64,000 nucleotides of DNA from Streptomyces ochraceiscleroticus (GCF_000720485.1 NZ_JOAX01000018.1:90824-154823), one strand, 5' to 3'. Shown: positions 17,568-26,426, counted from the stretch's first letter. Program-made: numbers and translations. The notes: a model not told the origin generated them from the letters alone.

Positions 17568-18965
17568 GTGACCCATCTCAGCGTCGAGATGATGGCAGCG
17601 GACGCGGTCGAGCCGATCACCTCGGCCGGCAACGCGCAGCTGGGCATCTCCGTGCTCGTCGGCATCGCCGTCATCGTCCTTCTCATCACCAGATTTAAGC
17701 TGCACGCCTTTCTGTCACTGACCATCGGTTCGCTGGTGCTCGGTGCGGCGGCGGGCGCGCCGCTGGACAAGGCCATCACCAGCTTCACCAACGGCCTGGG
17801 CTCGACCGTCGCGGGCGTGGGCGTACTGATCGCGCTCGGCGCGATCCTCGGCAAGCTGCTCGCCGACTCCGGCGGCGCCGACCAGATCGTCGACACCATC
17901 CTCGCCAAGTCCAGCCGGCGGATGATGCCTTGGGCGATGGTCCTGATCGCCGCGATCGTCGGCCTGCCGCTCTTCTTCGAGGTCGGCATCGTGCTGCTGA
18001 TCCCGGTCGTGCTGCTGGTCGCCAAGCGCGGCAACTTCTCCCTGATGCGGATCGGCATCCCGGCGCTGGCGGGCCTCTCCGTCATGCACGGTCTGATCCC
18101 GCCGCACCCCGGCCCGCTCGTCGCCATCGACGCGATCAAGGCCAACCTGGGCGTCACCCTCGGCCTCGGCGTGATCGTCGCTATCCCGACCGCGATCCTG
18201 GCCGGCCCGGTCTTCTCCCGCTTCGCCTCGCGCTGGGTGGACATCGCGCCGCCGGAGAAGATGATCCCGCAGCGTCCTTCCGAAGACCTGGAGAAGCGCC
18301 CCAGCTTCGCCGCGACGCTGTCCACCGTCCTGCTGCCGGTCGTCCTGATGCTCGCCAAGGCGCTGGTCGACATCGTCGTCGACGACCCCGAGCAGCACAT
18401 ACAGCGCGTCTTCGACGTCATCGGCTCGCCGCTGGTCGCGCTGCTGGTCGCGGTACTGGTCGGCATGTTCACCCTGGGCAAGGCCGCGGGCTTCAGCGCC
18501 GGCCGGCTCTCCACGACCGTGGAGAAGTCCCTCGCCCCGATCGCGGGCATCCTGCTGATCGTCGGCGCGGGCGGCGGCTTCAAGCAGACCCTGGTCGACG
18601 TCGGCGTCGGCGACATGATCCTGGACATGTCCAAGGACTGGGGCCTGCCCGCCCTGCTGCTGGCCTGGCTGATCGCGGTCGCCATCCGCCTCGCGACCGG
18701 CTCCGCGACGGTCGCCACGGTCTCCGCGGCCGGCCTCGTCGCCCCGCTCGCCGCCGACATGAGCACCACCCACGCGGCACTCATGGTCCTCGCCGTCGGC
18801 GCCGGCTCGCTCTTCTTCAGCCACGTCAACGACGCGGGCTTCTGGCTGGTGAAGGAGTACTTCGGGATGAACGTCGGCCAGACGGTCAAGACCTGGTCCC
18901 TGATGGAAACGGTCATCTCCGTCGTCTCGATCATCTGCGTACTGCTGCTGTCGCTGGTGTTGTAG
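17568..18965 (+). CDS. gntP: Gluconate permease, GntP family
   Basis: 465 residues with about a dozen membrane spans (ISVLVGIAVIVLLITRF first, VISVVSIICVLLLSLVL last). Family landmarks are GLPLFFEVGIVLLIPV, HGLIPPHPGP and FSHVNDAGFWLVKEYFGM. It imports gluconate across the cytoplasmic membrane by proton symport. GTG 17568 has AAGGA 8 bases upstream. It is paired with gntK and ends just before a strong hairpin. Confidence 0.95.
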   Translation: MTHLSVEMMAADAVEPITSAGNAQLGISVLVGIAVIVLLITRFKLHAFLSLTIGSLVLGAAAGAPLDKAITSFTNGLGSTVAGVGVLIALGAILGKLLADSGGADQIVDTILAKSSRRMMPWAMVLIAAIVGLPLFFEVGIVLLIPVVLLVAKRGNFSLMRIGIPALAGLSVMHGLIPPHPGPLVAIDAIKANLGVTLGLGVIVAIPTAILAGPVFSRFASRWVDIAPPEKMIPQRPSEDLEKRPSFAATLSTVLLPVVLMLAKALVDIVVDDPEQHIQRVFDVIGSPLVALLVAVLVGMFTLGKAAGFSAGRLSTTVEKSLAPIAGILLIVGAGGGFKQTLVDVGVGDMILDMSKDWGLPALLLAWLIAVAIRLATGSATVATVSAAGLVAPLAADMSTTHAALMVLAVGAGSLFFSHVNDAGFWLVKEYFGMNVGQTVKTWSLMETVISVVSIICVLLLSLVL

Positions 18966-18998
18966 CCGGGTATCCCGGCACGGAAATGGCGTCGCGGA

Positions 18999-19035
18999 AG
19001 GGCCGTAAGGACGGATAGCGTCCGTACGGCCCTTC
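18999..19035 (+). terminator. Terminator of gntK-gntP
   Basis: A hairpin with a 10-bp outer stem (18999-19008 with 19026-19035), one mismatch and a 4-bp inner stem (19010-19013 with 19021-19024), 33 bp after gntP. Confidence 0.75.
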
Positions 19036-19054
19036 CCGTACGAGAGGCGACCCC

Positions 19055-19498
19055 ATGCCCACCGATGACGGCGCACCGGCCGACAACGGCGTACCGGTCG
19101 ACAACGGCGTACCGGTCGACCACGCCCTGGTACGCGCCGCCGAGGAAGCCGTCGCGGCCTACGCGCACGGCGACGACCACACCGTGGCGGCGGCCGCCCG
19201 CACCGCCGACGGCCGCATCGTCACCGGCCTGAACGTGTACCACTTCACCGGCGGCCCCTGCGCCGAGCTGGTCGTGATGGGGGCCGCGGCCGCGCAGGGC
19301 GCGTACGACCTGCGCCAGATCGTGGCGGTCGCCGACGAGGACCGCGGCATCATCCCGCCCTGCGGCCGCTGCCGCCAGGTCCTGCTGGACTACTACCCGA
19401 GCCTCACCGTCATCCTCGGCCCGCCCGACGAGCCCCGCGCCCTCCCGATCAGCGCACTTCTGCCCGCGGCATACGCGCAGGCCGACCACCAGCCGTGA
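19055..19498 (+). CDS. Cytidine/blasticidin-S deaminase-like protein
   Basis: 147 residues of the zinc-dependent CDA fold. The zinc and catalytic residues are in GPCAELVVMG (C-A-E) and IPPCGRCRQVLLDY (PCxxC). It differs from the housekeeping Cdd at 38013: the motif is CAEL rather than CAECGL and the substrate loop is LNVYHFTGG, so it may act on another cytosine compound or a nucleoside antibiotic. An 18-bp tandem duplication (19082-19099 and 19100-19117) encodes a repeated DNGVPV near the N-terminus. Its last 50 bp overlap the convergent FAD monooxygenase gene. Confidence 0.72.
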   Translation: MPTDDGAPADNGVPVDNGVPVDHALVRAAEEAVAAYAHGDDHTVAAAARTADGRIVTGLNVYHFTGGPCAELVVMGAAAAQGAYDLRQIVAVADEDRGIIPPCGRCRQVLLDYYPSLTVILGPPDEPRALPISALLPAAYAQADHQP

Positions 19499-21008
19499 CC
19501 GACGGGAAGTGGCGGCCCAGTTCCGCGGCGACCGGTCCCGGTTCCGTTGCCGCCACTGTCACGTAGCCGTCCGGGCGGATGAGGAACAGGCCGGGGCCGT
19601 ATGCCTGTTGGGCATGGGACTCGGGGTCCGTCAGGTCGGGGGTGTGGCCGCCGATGCGGTACGTGTGGACGTGGGCGGGCCACTCGTCGGCCGGGCGGGG
19701 CAGTTCCGTGTCGCCGATGGCGAGCAGCGTGAAGTGCGGGCCGCGGAAGGCGTCGAAGAGGCGGAAGGGGGCGCCGGAGGGGGTCGCGCACGGGGCGTCC
19801 GGCGCGCGGTCGCCGGCCCGTAGTGCGTCCGGCGCGAGGCCGTCGCGGTGCTCGGCGGTCAGCGGCGACTCGCGGTAGTGCAGCGTGAGTTGGTGCAGCT
19901 CGCGGCCGCGGCGCCAGGAACCCGAGCGGTGCAGCCGGGTGCTGGTCTCCAGGATGCCGGCGGCGACGGGCAGCCGCTCGGTCCCGTATGTGTCCAGCAG
20001 CGCGTCGGGCGCGCCGTGCCGCAGTACCTGGCCGAGCTTCCAGCCGAGGTTGTACGCGTCCTGGACGCTGGTGTTCAGGCCCTGCCCGCCGGCGGGGGAG
20101 TGGATGTGCGCGGCGTCCCCGGCCAGGAAGATCCGGCCGTCGCGGAACCGCTCGGCCATCCCCGCGCGGGGCCGGAAGACCGAGGTCCACAGCACCTCGC
20201 GGATCTGCCCGGCGGTCAGGTGGGTGTGGGCCGCGACGGTGGCGCGTACGGCCTCGGGCGAGGTGTCCGGGGTGTCGGCGGAGACCGCCGCCATGCACTG
20301 GAAGTGGTCCGTCCCGGCGAGCGGCAGCAGCATGACGAAGCCGCCGTGCGGCTGCGGGAAGCGGTGCCAGTGGTCCCGGTCCAGGCCGTCGATGCGCAGG
20401 TCGGCGAGGAGCGCGGCGCCCGGTGGCAGGTCCGGGCCGCTCATCGGGACGCCCAGGTGCCGCCGGACGACGCTGCGGCCCCCGTCGGCGCCGACCAGGT
20501 ACGCGGCGCGCACGGTACGGGTCGTGCCGTCGGCGGCCGAATTCAGCTCGGCGGTGACGCCGGCCGCGTCCTGCCCGATGGCGGTCAGTTCGGTGCCGAA
20601 GGCCACCGCGCCGCCCAGCTCCGCCAGCCGGCCGTGCAGCAGCTCCAGGTGGCGCCACTGCGGGATCATCAGCGTGTCCGCGTACGGCGTGTGCGGGGTC
20701 GGCGCCACGCGCTCGACCATCTCGAAGACGTCCGTCTTCCGGCCGTCCTGCCAGGTCGCCATGGGCGGGTACGGGCCGCCCGCGGCGCGCACGGCCGGGA
20801 GCACGCCGAGGTCGTCGTACACCTCCTGGGTGCGCGGCTGCAGGCCGGTGCCGCGGGCGCCGGGGGAGAGCCGGTCCTGCCGCTCGACGACCAGCGCGCG
20901 CACACCGCGCCGGGCCAGGTCGATCCCGAGCGCGAGCCCGGTCGGCCCGGCCCCGGCGACCAGTACCTCCACGTCCACGTCCACGTTCCTGTTCACGGTC
21001 ATGTCCAC
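19449..21008 (-). CDS. FAD-dependent aromatic monooxygenase
   Basis: About 519 residues, group A flavoprotein hydroxylase (PheA/TetX/PgaE type). The FAD Rossmann motif VAGAGPTGLALG is near the N-terminus, VGADGGRSVVRR is the DG motif and IFLAGDAAHIHSPAGGQGLN is the GD motif. A thioredoxin-like C-terminal part follows. It uses NAD(P)H and oxygen to hydroxylate a small aromatic or polyketide-like substrate and could inactivate an antibiotic. GTG 21008 has GGAG 6 bases upstream; ATG 21002 is in frame. It diverges from a TetR gene with two operators between them, so it is probably de-repressed by its substrate. Its 3' end overlaps the neighbouring deaminase gene. Confidence 0.85.
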   Translation of the reverse strand: MDMTVNRNVDVDVEVLVAGAGPTGLALGIDLARRGVRALVVERQDRLSPGARGTGLQPRTQEVYDDLGVLPAVRAAGGPYPPMATWQDGRKTDVFEMVERVAPTPHTPYADTLMIPQWRHLELLHGRLAELGGAVAFGTELTAIGQDAAGVTAELNSAADGTTRTVRAAYLVGADGGRSVVRRHLGVPMSGPDLPPGAALLADLRIDGLDRDHWHRFPQPHGGFVMLLPLAGTDHFQCMAAVSADTPDTSPEAVRATVAAHTHLTAGQIREVLWTSVFRPRAGMAERFRDGRIFLAGDAAHIHSPAGGQGLNTSVQDAYNLGWKLGQVLRHGAPDALLDTYGTERLPVAAGILETSTRLHRSGSWRRGRELHQLTLHYRESPLTAEHRDGLAPDALRAGDRAPDAPCATPSGAPFRLFDAFRGPHFTLLAIGDTELPRPADEWPAHVHTYRIGGHTPDLTDPESHAQQAYGPGLFLIRPDGYVTVAATEPGPVAAELGRHFPSVTAGGRPARMPRAEVR

Positions 21009-21024
21009 GCCCGGCTCCCCGTCC

Positions 21025-21037
21025 TTAACGCCGTTAA
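21025..21037. promoter_or_regulatory. Operator 1 for the divergent TetR regulator
   Basis: Perfect palindrome TTAACG-C-CGTTAA, 17 bp upstream of the monooxygenase start. It shares the TTAAC half-site with operator 2. Confidence 0.7.
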
Positions 21038-21060
21038 ATTCCCCTCGTGCCGAGCATGGG

Positions 21061-21075
21061 CTTAACGGTGTTAAG
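21061..21075. promoter_or_regulatory. Operator 2 for the divergent TetR regulator
   Basis: Perfect inverted repeat CTTAAC-3-GTTAAG, ending 8 bp before the tetR start. Its centre is 37 bp from that of operator 1. This paired arrangement suits control of both divergent promoters, including autoregulation. Confidence 0.7.
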
Positions 21076-21083
21076 TTGTCAAC

Positions 21084-21770
21084 ATGGCGACGCGACTGGA
21101 CCGGACACTGGTGGTGGACACCGCCCTGCGGCTGCTGAACGAGGTGGGCCTGGACGGGCTCACCCTGCGCCGCATCGCGAAGGAGCTGAACGTCCAGGCC
21201 CCGGCCCTGTACTGGCACTTCAAGAACAAGCAGGAACTGCTCGACGAGATGGCCACGGAGATCTTCCGGCGGATGGCGGCGGAGTTCGCCGGGGGCCCGC
21301 TGGGCGGCCACGACGCGACCTGGCAGCGGATGCTGACGGTGAGCTGCCACACGCTGCGCCGCACGCTGCTGGGCTACCGCGACGGCGGCAAGGTCTTCTC
21401 CGGTACCCGGATGACCGACGACAGCTACGCCGCGCCGATGGACGCCCTGCTACGGCAGCTGACGGACGCCGGCTTCACGCTCAGGGACGCGGCGCACGCC
21501 TGGTGGGCCGCGTACAACTTCACCATCGGCCTGGTCATCGAGGAGCAGTCGGTCTTCCCCGACCCCGGCCCCCCGGAGGACCGCGCCCCGGAGTCCCGCG
21601 ACCCGGCATACGACATCGGCGACCGCGAACGCCGCCTGGCGGGCCGCTACCCCCTCGCGGCCGCCGTGGGCCGCGAATTCTTCGACGACTTCGACCGCGC
21701 CTTCGAGTCCGGCCTCCGCATCGTGGTGGCGGGCATCGAGGCGACGGTGCCGCGCCAGGACGCCGGCTGA
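21084..21770 (+). CDS. TetR-class repressor (TetR_C domain)
   Basis: 228 residues. The DNA-binding domain is canonical TetR (LNEVGLDGLTLRRIAKELNV then APALYWHFKNKQELLDEMA). The C-terminal part resembles the tetracycline-repressor ligand domain rather than the generic AcrR class. ATG 21084 lies directly after a TTAAC-type operator. It most likely represses itself and the divergent FAD monooxygenase until a substrate-like ligand binds. This logic is inferred from arrangement and operators. Confidence 0.88.
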   Translation: MATRLDRTLVVDTALRLLNEVGLDGLTLRRIAKELNVQAPALYWHFKNKQELLDEMATEIFRRMAAEFAGGPLGGHDATWQRMLTVSCHTLRRTLLGYRDGGKVFSGTRMTDDSYAAPMDALLRQLTDAGFTLRDAAHAWWAAYNFTIGLVIEEQSVFPDPGPPEDRAPESRDPAYDIGDRERRLAGRYPLAAAVGREFFDDFDRAFESGLRIVVAGIEATVPRQDAG

Positions 21771-21865
21771 GGAGGCCGGCCCGGCGTCCGGTGGCGGCGC
21801 CGTAACGCCGGAACCATCATTTCGGGCGATAGCGGGGCCAGCAGTTTCGAAGTACTTTCAAAGTT

Positions 21866-22345
21866 ATGGCCACCGACAACGCCGCCGTGAACTTCTCCGA
21901 GCTGGTGAACAAGAACAAGCAGACGCTCGCCCGGCTGAAGGAATCACCCCGGCTGCTTCTGCACCGCAGAGACGGAGAGGACCTGGTCCTCACCACGGCG
22001 ACACGGGCAGAGCAGGACCGGACCGTGGTCTCGGCCGCCACCCGCATGCTCGCCGCGGTGGCACGGCGCGAACCGGGCAGCATGGAACTGCTTCTCGACA
22101 TACTGCCGGACGCCTTCCCCTGGGTCCGTTTCCTGCCGGAGCCGGATCTCCATGCCTTCGCCGTCGAACTGGTCGACACCATGCGCGCCGCCGACTCCGT
22201 CAACAACAGCGCGTCCGTGGCCCAGTTGCTCATTGCCTGGCAGCACACCGCGGAGGCGCACTCCGCCCCCGACCTGCTGGCCGCACTGACCGGACAGCAC
22301 GACGAGGACTACGGCCAGGCCCCCGACCCACGGCACGCTTCATGA
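21866..22345 (+). CDS. Phd/YefM-like antitoxin
   Basis: 159 residues. The first 50 (AAVNFSELVNKNKQTLARLK then RLLLHRRDGEDLVLTTATRA) match the prevent-host-death/YefM fold: a short beta-alpha segment ending in a strand that describes a permissive or toxic residue pair. The longer C-terminal part, about 100 residues, would be the toxin-binding region. The stop overlaps the next ATG (ATGA), giving the antitoxin-toxin coupling expected of type II systems. The palindrome AAGTACTT at 21851-21858, close to the start, may be an autoregulatory site. No metabolic role is suggested. Confidence 0.72.
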   Translation: MATDNAAVNFSELVNKNKQTLARLKESPRLLLHRRDGEDLVLTTATRAEQDRTVVSAATRMLAAVARREPGSMELLLDILPDAFPWVRFLPEPDLHAFAVELVDTMRAADSVNNSASVAQLLIAWQHTAEAHSAPDLLAALTGQHDEDYGQAPDPRHAS

Positions 22346-22701
22346 CCCCGGGCCGCGGTGACCGCGCCGCCCCTCCGGCGCCGGAGGGCCAGTGGGATGT
22401 CCGATTCGCCGACGCAGCTGCGGCCAAAGGCTGGGAGTGCCTTGCCCAGCAGGCTCGTGAGAACACATACCGGGCTTGGCTCACCATGCGTACGGACCCT
22501 CGGCCGACGGCGGAGACCCCACGCCACCACCGGTTGAAAGGCTCCTTGGCGCATGGTTCACACCGCGGGCGGACCTGTGAGCAGGGGCAGATGGAAGTGA
22601 CCGGCGGGGGCCGCGTCTGGTACCTCGTGGACACCACGCTCGACACCTGCTGGATCACGTACGCCGGCACGGCGCATCCGCGTGCCACGGACCGTCGGTG
22701 A
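22342..22701 (+). CDS. RelE-superfamily-like toxin
   Basis: 119 residues translationally coupled to the antitoxin. The sequence runs WDVRFADAAAAKGWECLAQQ, then HRLKGSLAHGSH, then GRVWYLVDTTLDTCWITYAG and TAHPRATD. The order (N-terminal beta-alpha, KL linker, two C-terminal strands ending in AGTxHPK/RxT) is that of RelE/YoeB/ParE proteins, many of which cut mRNA on the ribosome. Catalytic residues are not obvious and the family is inferred from pattern and context. It ends 16 bp from the convergent acyltransferase. Confidence 0.68.
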   Translation: MTPGRGDRAAPPAPEGQWDVRFADAAAAKGWECLAQQARENTYRAWLTMRTDPRPTAETPRHHRLKGSLAHGSHRGRTCEQGQMEVTGGGRVWYLVDTTLDTCWITYAGTAHPRATDRR

Positions 22702-22716
22702 ATCCGCTCGGTCGCC

Positions 22717-23850
22717 TCACCTCATGATCGCCCGTTTCAGCCGCGGAGTCAGCGGCCGTTCCACGAAGCGGTACAGGCACCACGCCAGGGCGAGCATCGC
22801 CACCAGGACCAGGGGGAACGTCGCCGCGGCCGGCAGGCCGAGGTCCTGGTGGAGGAGGTGTACGGCGACCCAGCCCAGGTGTTCGTGGATGAGGTAGAAG
22901 GGGTACGTCAGGGCGCCTGCGACCGTCAGCCAACGCCAGTTCGCCCAGCGGAGTTTGCCCAGGGCGATGGCCGCGATCATGAGGTAGCCGAGGGTGATGA
23001 CGGCGACGATGCCGAGGGAGGGGCGGTAGGAGAACGCGTCGGGCAGGTCGGCCGGGTGCCAGAGGCGGGAGACCGCGTAGTGCTGGCCGAGCAGCCAGCT
23101 CACCACGACGATCGCCCAGCCGGCGGTGTCCCGGCTGCCGTAGCGGTGGATCAGGTAGAAGCCGATGCCGCCGATGAAGAACGGCGCGTACTCGGGCATC
23201 AGGACGATGTCGAGAACGGAATTGTCCGCGGCCTCGGCGACGACCGCTGCCAGGGTCCAGCCGGCGCAGAAGAGGGCGACGCGGCCGCGGGTGGCGCCCG
23301 GCAGGACGACGCAGAGCGCGAAGAGCGCGTAGAAGCGCATCTCGGCCCAGAGCGTCCAGCAGACGCCGAGGACGCGGTCCACGCCCAGCGGCATCTGGAG
23401 CATGGTGAGGTTGGTCAGCGCGTCGGTCGGGGAGACCGCCTCGTATGCCACCCAGGGGAGGGCGAAGACGACCGTGACCAGGATGACCGCCGCCCAGTAG
23501 GCGGGGAAGAGGCGGGAGACGCGGCTCGCGAAGAACGCCCGGAGCGGGCGTCCCCAGCCGCTCATGCAGATCACGAAGCCGCTGATGACGAAGAAGATCT
23601 GGACGCCGAGGCAGCCGTACGCGAAGAAGCCCGACGCGGTCGGGAACTGATACGCGGGCGAGCTGCCCCAGGCGTCGCCGATCTCGCCGTCCCGGCCGCC
23701 GTAGTGGTACGCGGCGACCATCAGGGCGGCGAGCAGGCGCAGTCCGTCCAGGGCGCGCAGCCGGGTGGGGCCGGCTCCGCGCGAAGGAACGACAGGTACA
23801 GGCGCTCCCGTGGTGCGGGGGAGCGTGGGGGGAGCCGGTGCGGTCGTCAT
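22717..23850 (-). CDS. Acyltransferase 3 family membrane protein
   Basis: 377 residues with about ten membrane spans. The family signature is at RLRALDGLRLLAALMVAAYH (the conserved R and H near residues 30-50), followed by GVQIFFVISGFVICMS and RLFPAYW. Such proteins transfer acetyl or other acyl groups onto extracytoplasmic glycans or lipids. It is the last gene of a three-gene unit and overlaps the polysialyltransferase-like gene (ATGA), so it may O-acylate the nonulosonate wall polymer. That is inference from context. Confidence 0.82.
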   Translation of the reverse strand: MTTAPAPPTLPRTTGAPVPVVPSRGAGPTRLRALDGLRLLAALMVAAYHYGGRDGEIGDAWGSSPAYQFPTASGFFAYGCLGVQIFFVISGFVICMSGWGRPLRAFFASRVSRLFPAYWAAVILVTVVFALPWVAYEAVSPTDALTNLTMLQMPLGVDRVLGVCWTLWAEMRFYALFALCVVLPGATRGRVALFCAGWTLAAVVAEAADNSVLDIVLMPEYAPFFIGGIGFYLIHRYGSRDTAGWAIVVVSWLLGQHYAVSRLWHPADLPDAFSYRPSLGIVAVITLGYLMIAAIALGKLRWANWRWLTVAGALTYPFYLIHEHLGWVAVHLLHQDLGLPAAATFPLVLVAMLALAWCLYRFVERPLTPRLKRAIMR

Positions 23851-25262
23851 CCGAACGCGGCCCGCTTCTTCAGCCGGCGCTGCACGGAGCGGGCGCGCCG
23901 GGCGACCTTCCGCACCGTGGGATTGCGCGGGATGAACGCGAGCTGGACCGGGACGCCGCCGGGCAGCGCCAGCGCGGTGAGCCGGCGGCGCTTGAAGTAG
24001 CGCCAGGTCGACTCGTCCAGGTGGGCCGAGAGGTAACGCTCGGCTGCCGGGCGCAGGTCCGGGTAGATCTGGTGCTGCATCGCGTACCCGACCGCCTTGA
24101 CCAGGCCGGTCAGTTCGCGCGCCACCTCGCCCTCGGTGGGCGGCGTCCAGCGGGCCACCGCGCTCGCGTCGGCCAGCGGCGGCAGCAGCGCGTCGACGAT
24201 CGTGACCGGGACGCGATTGCTGTTCTGGTACGGCGCGAGGCGCTCCAGCAGCAGGTCCGTGCCGATCCGCGCCGCGGGCAGGCCGTAGAACGCGGTGGCG
24301 GTCAGCAGCGCGGTCGAGAAGCAGCCGACGACCAGCGCGGGCTTGAGGCGCTGGTACAGCACCTCGGCGAGCTGCGGCGTGTCCAGCACGGTCAGCTCGG
24401 CGCCCAGCCGCTCCGCCTCCTGCTCCAGGACGCGCGACCAGCGCGCGGGCGCGGTCGGGTGCGGCTTGAAGACCACCTGCCGGTGGCCCAGGTCCACGGC
24501 CCCGCGCAACATCTGGACGTGCAGCTCCTCCTCTTCCTCGGGGGTGAGGATGGAGAGCGCGGAGAGGTACTGGCCCAGCAGCAGGGCGCCGCCCTCGGCC
24601 GGTACCGCTGCCGTACCGCCCTGCTCCGCCGCCTCGGCGAACTCGGCCAGCTCGGCGAGGACGGCCAGGAACGGCTCGGTCGGCACGGTCTCGGCGGGCA
24701 CACCGAACTCGGTGAGGAGCAGCGGCTTCAGGCCGGGCACCAGGTCCAGGTGGAGCAGCCGCCGGATGCGGGTGCCGACCAGCGGGTCGAGCTTGGAGCG
24801 GGTGGGGCCGTAGCTCATCAGGCCGTCGGCGTAGACCTCGACCGGCGCGCCCTGGAAGATCTGGCAGAGGGCCAGGGCCGGGTTGACCTGGATGGACTCC
24901 ACGATCAGCTCGACCGGGGAGTCACCGAGGTCCCACAGCAGCCGCAGGTGGCGCTCCCACAGCGGGGCGTCGTCGCCGCGCGGGGACCAGCCGCCGGGGT
25001 GGAACGGGCTGATCGCCTCGTTCCAGGACCGTACGTCGTCGAAGCGGCCGCGCAGCCGCTCGAAGCCCGGCATCCCGTCCAGCGACGGGGTGGTCTCGGG
25101 GCACGCCGCGTTATTGCTGACCAGCAGGATCCGGCGACCGGCCGGCTCGAAGCGGTCGGCGTCCAGGGCGGCGGCCAGCGTGGCGGCGCCGTACAGCGTG
25201 GACGCGAAGAAGATCTGCGTACGCGGCCCGGCGGGCAGCGGGGAGAATCCGGCGGCGGACAT
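23847..25262 (-). CDS. Polysialyltransferase-family glycosyltransferase
   Basis: 471 residues resembling bacterial alpha-2,8-polysialyltransferases. The start TQIFFASTLYGAATLAAAL is a Rossmann-like first domain. VEVYADGLMSYGP carries the acidic-D-G motif, VVFKPHPTAP the HP motif, and VGCFSTALLTA the conserved Ser-Thr pair. It should extend or branch a nonulosonic acid polymer from CMP-activated sugar on the cytosolic face. It overlaps both neighbours by 4 bp (ATGA), in an operon with a GT2 enzyme upstream and an acyltransferase downstream. Confidence 0.8.
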   Translation of the reverse strand: MSAAGFSPLPAGPRTQIFFASTLYGAATLAAALDADRFEPAGRRILLVSNNAACPETTPSLDGMPGFERLRGRFDDVRSWNEAISPFHPGGWSPRGDDAPLWERHLRLLWDLGDSPVELIVESIQVNPALALCQIFQGAPVEVYADGLMSYGPTRSKLDPLVGTRIRRLLHLDLVPGLKPLLLTEFGVPAETVPTEPFLAVLAELAEFAEAAEQGGTAAVPAEGGALLLGQYLSALSILTPEEEEELHVQMLRGAVDLGHRQVVFKPHPTAPARWSRVLEQEAERLGAELTVLDTPQLAEVLYQRLKPALVVGCFSTALLTATAFYGLPAARIGTDLLLERLAPYQNSNRVPVTIVDALLPPLADASAVARWTPPTEGEVARELTGLVKAVGYAMQHQIYPDLRPAAERYLSAHLDESTWRYFKRRRLTALALPGGVPVQLAFIPRNPTVRKVARRARSVQRRLKKRAAFG

Positions 25263-26239
25263 CAGGCGGCCACCTCCGCCGGGACCGGCTTGCGGCGGAG
25301 CCTACGCAGCCGGGAAGCGCGCTGTACATCCATGGAATCGAGGGCTTCCTTCAATACGTCCTGCGGCATTCGCTTCAATGCCGCGGCACTCATCGAACGC
25401 AATTTACGGGCCACCTGCGGCTCAAAGCGTTCGATCGAACCGAGGTGGTGGGAAATGATCGCGCAATACGTCCGGACCGCCTTCGGCAGCAGCACCGCGG
25501 CGTCCCGGTCCTTGGCCGTCTCCTCGATGACCTGGTCGAATGCGCGGATGAAGTCGAGCTGGCGGACGTCGCCGATCTGGGTCAGCGACGAGGCCACGCC
25601 GCGGCGGTAGAACACGCCCAGCATCCCGAGCACCGCCATCGACTTCGCCTCGCGGTGCAGCCGCCAGATCCACGGCCGGTCCTCGGCCGTGCGCAGCCCG
25701 TGACGGAAGTGCAGCAGCCCGTCGTCCAGCAGCCGCCGGTGGTACATCCCGGCCCAGGCGAACGCGTAGTCCACGGAAGTGGAGCGGTCGGCGGGCAGGA
25801 TCAGCTCGCGCGGGTCCAGGACGACGTTGCGGCGGCCGTACGGCACCCGGTGCACGGAGCGTGCCCGCGCCGTGCACTGCACGTGGTCGGTGCGAACGAA
25901 ATCGCAGCCGAGTTCTTCGATTGCGCCGAGGAGTTCCTGGTAATAACCGGGCGCCAGCCAGTCGTCCCCGTCCAGGAAAGTGATGTATTCACCGCGGGCC
26001 GCGTCCAGGCCGGTGTTCCGGGCGGTGGCCAGGCCGCCGTTCTGCTCGTGCCGCAGCAGCCGGGCGCCCGGGAGCTCGCGCTCGGCGCGCTCCAGAATCT
26101 GCGGCGTCCCGTCGCGCGAGCAGTCGTCGACGAGAAGGAATTCGAAGTCGTCACGGGCATTGGCCGCGAGACTTCTCAGGGTGTCGGGCGCGTATGTCTG
26201 CACGTTGTAGAACGGCACGATGACGGAGAGCTTAACCAC
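25262..26239 (-). CDS. Family 2 glycosyltransferase
   Basis: 325 residues, GT-A fold. LSVIVPFYNVQTY opens the domain, FLLVDDCSRDGT binds the nucleotide, NGGLATARNTGLDAARGEYI and the DxD-type FLDGDDW follow, and the acceptor region has GLRTAEDRPWIW. It transfers a sugar from an NDP-sugar, probably for the wall glycopolymer. First gene of the minus-strand half of the cluster, divergent from the DUF6716 gene across 187 bp. No membrane span is visible. Confidence 0.88.
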   Translation of the reverse strand: MVKLSVIVPFYNVQTYAPDTLRSLAANARDDFEFLLVDDCSRDGTPQILERAERELPGARLLRHEQNGGLATARNTGLDAARGEYITFLDGDDWLAPGYYQELLGAIEELGCDFVRTDHVQCTARARSVHRVPYGRRNVVLDPRELILPADRSTSVDYAFAWAGMYHRRLLDDGLLHFRHGLRTAEDRPWIWRLHREAKSMAVLGMLGVFYRRGVASSLTQIGDVRQLDFIRAFDQVIEETAKDRDAAVLLPKAVRTYCAIISHHLGSIERFEPQVARKLRSMSAAALKRMPQDVLKEALDSMDVQRASRLRRLRRKPVPAEVAA

Positions 26240-26426
26240 TCAGGAGACGTTAGGTGCGGCTCCGGCATTCGTCTTTGCCGTATGGGGGCGCTTGGGTGAA
26301 CGAAGAATGGCGGAATGGTTAACCACCCTTTCCGGCCTGCCGGTTCGCCGTTCGTCGATGTGCTGTTAACCCTTTGTTGCGCCCTGGTTGGCCCGCGAAT
26401 CGAAATGCCTTCCTAGCGTCTTCGAC

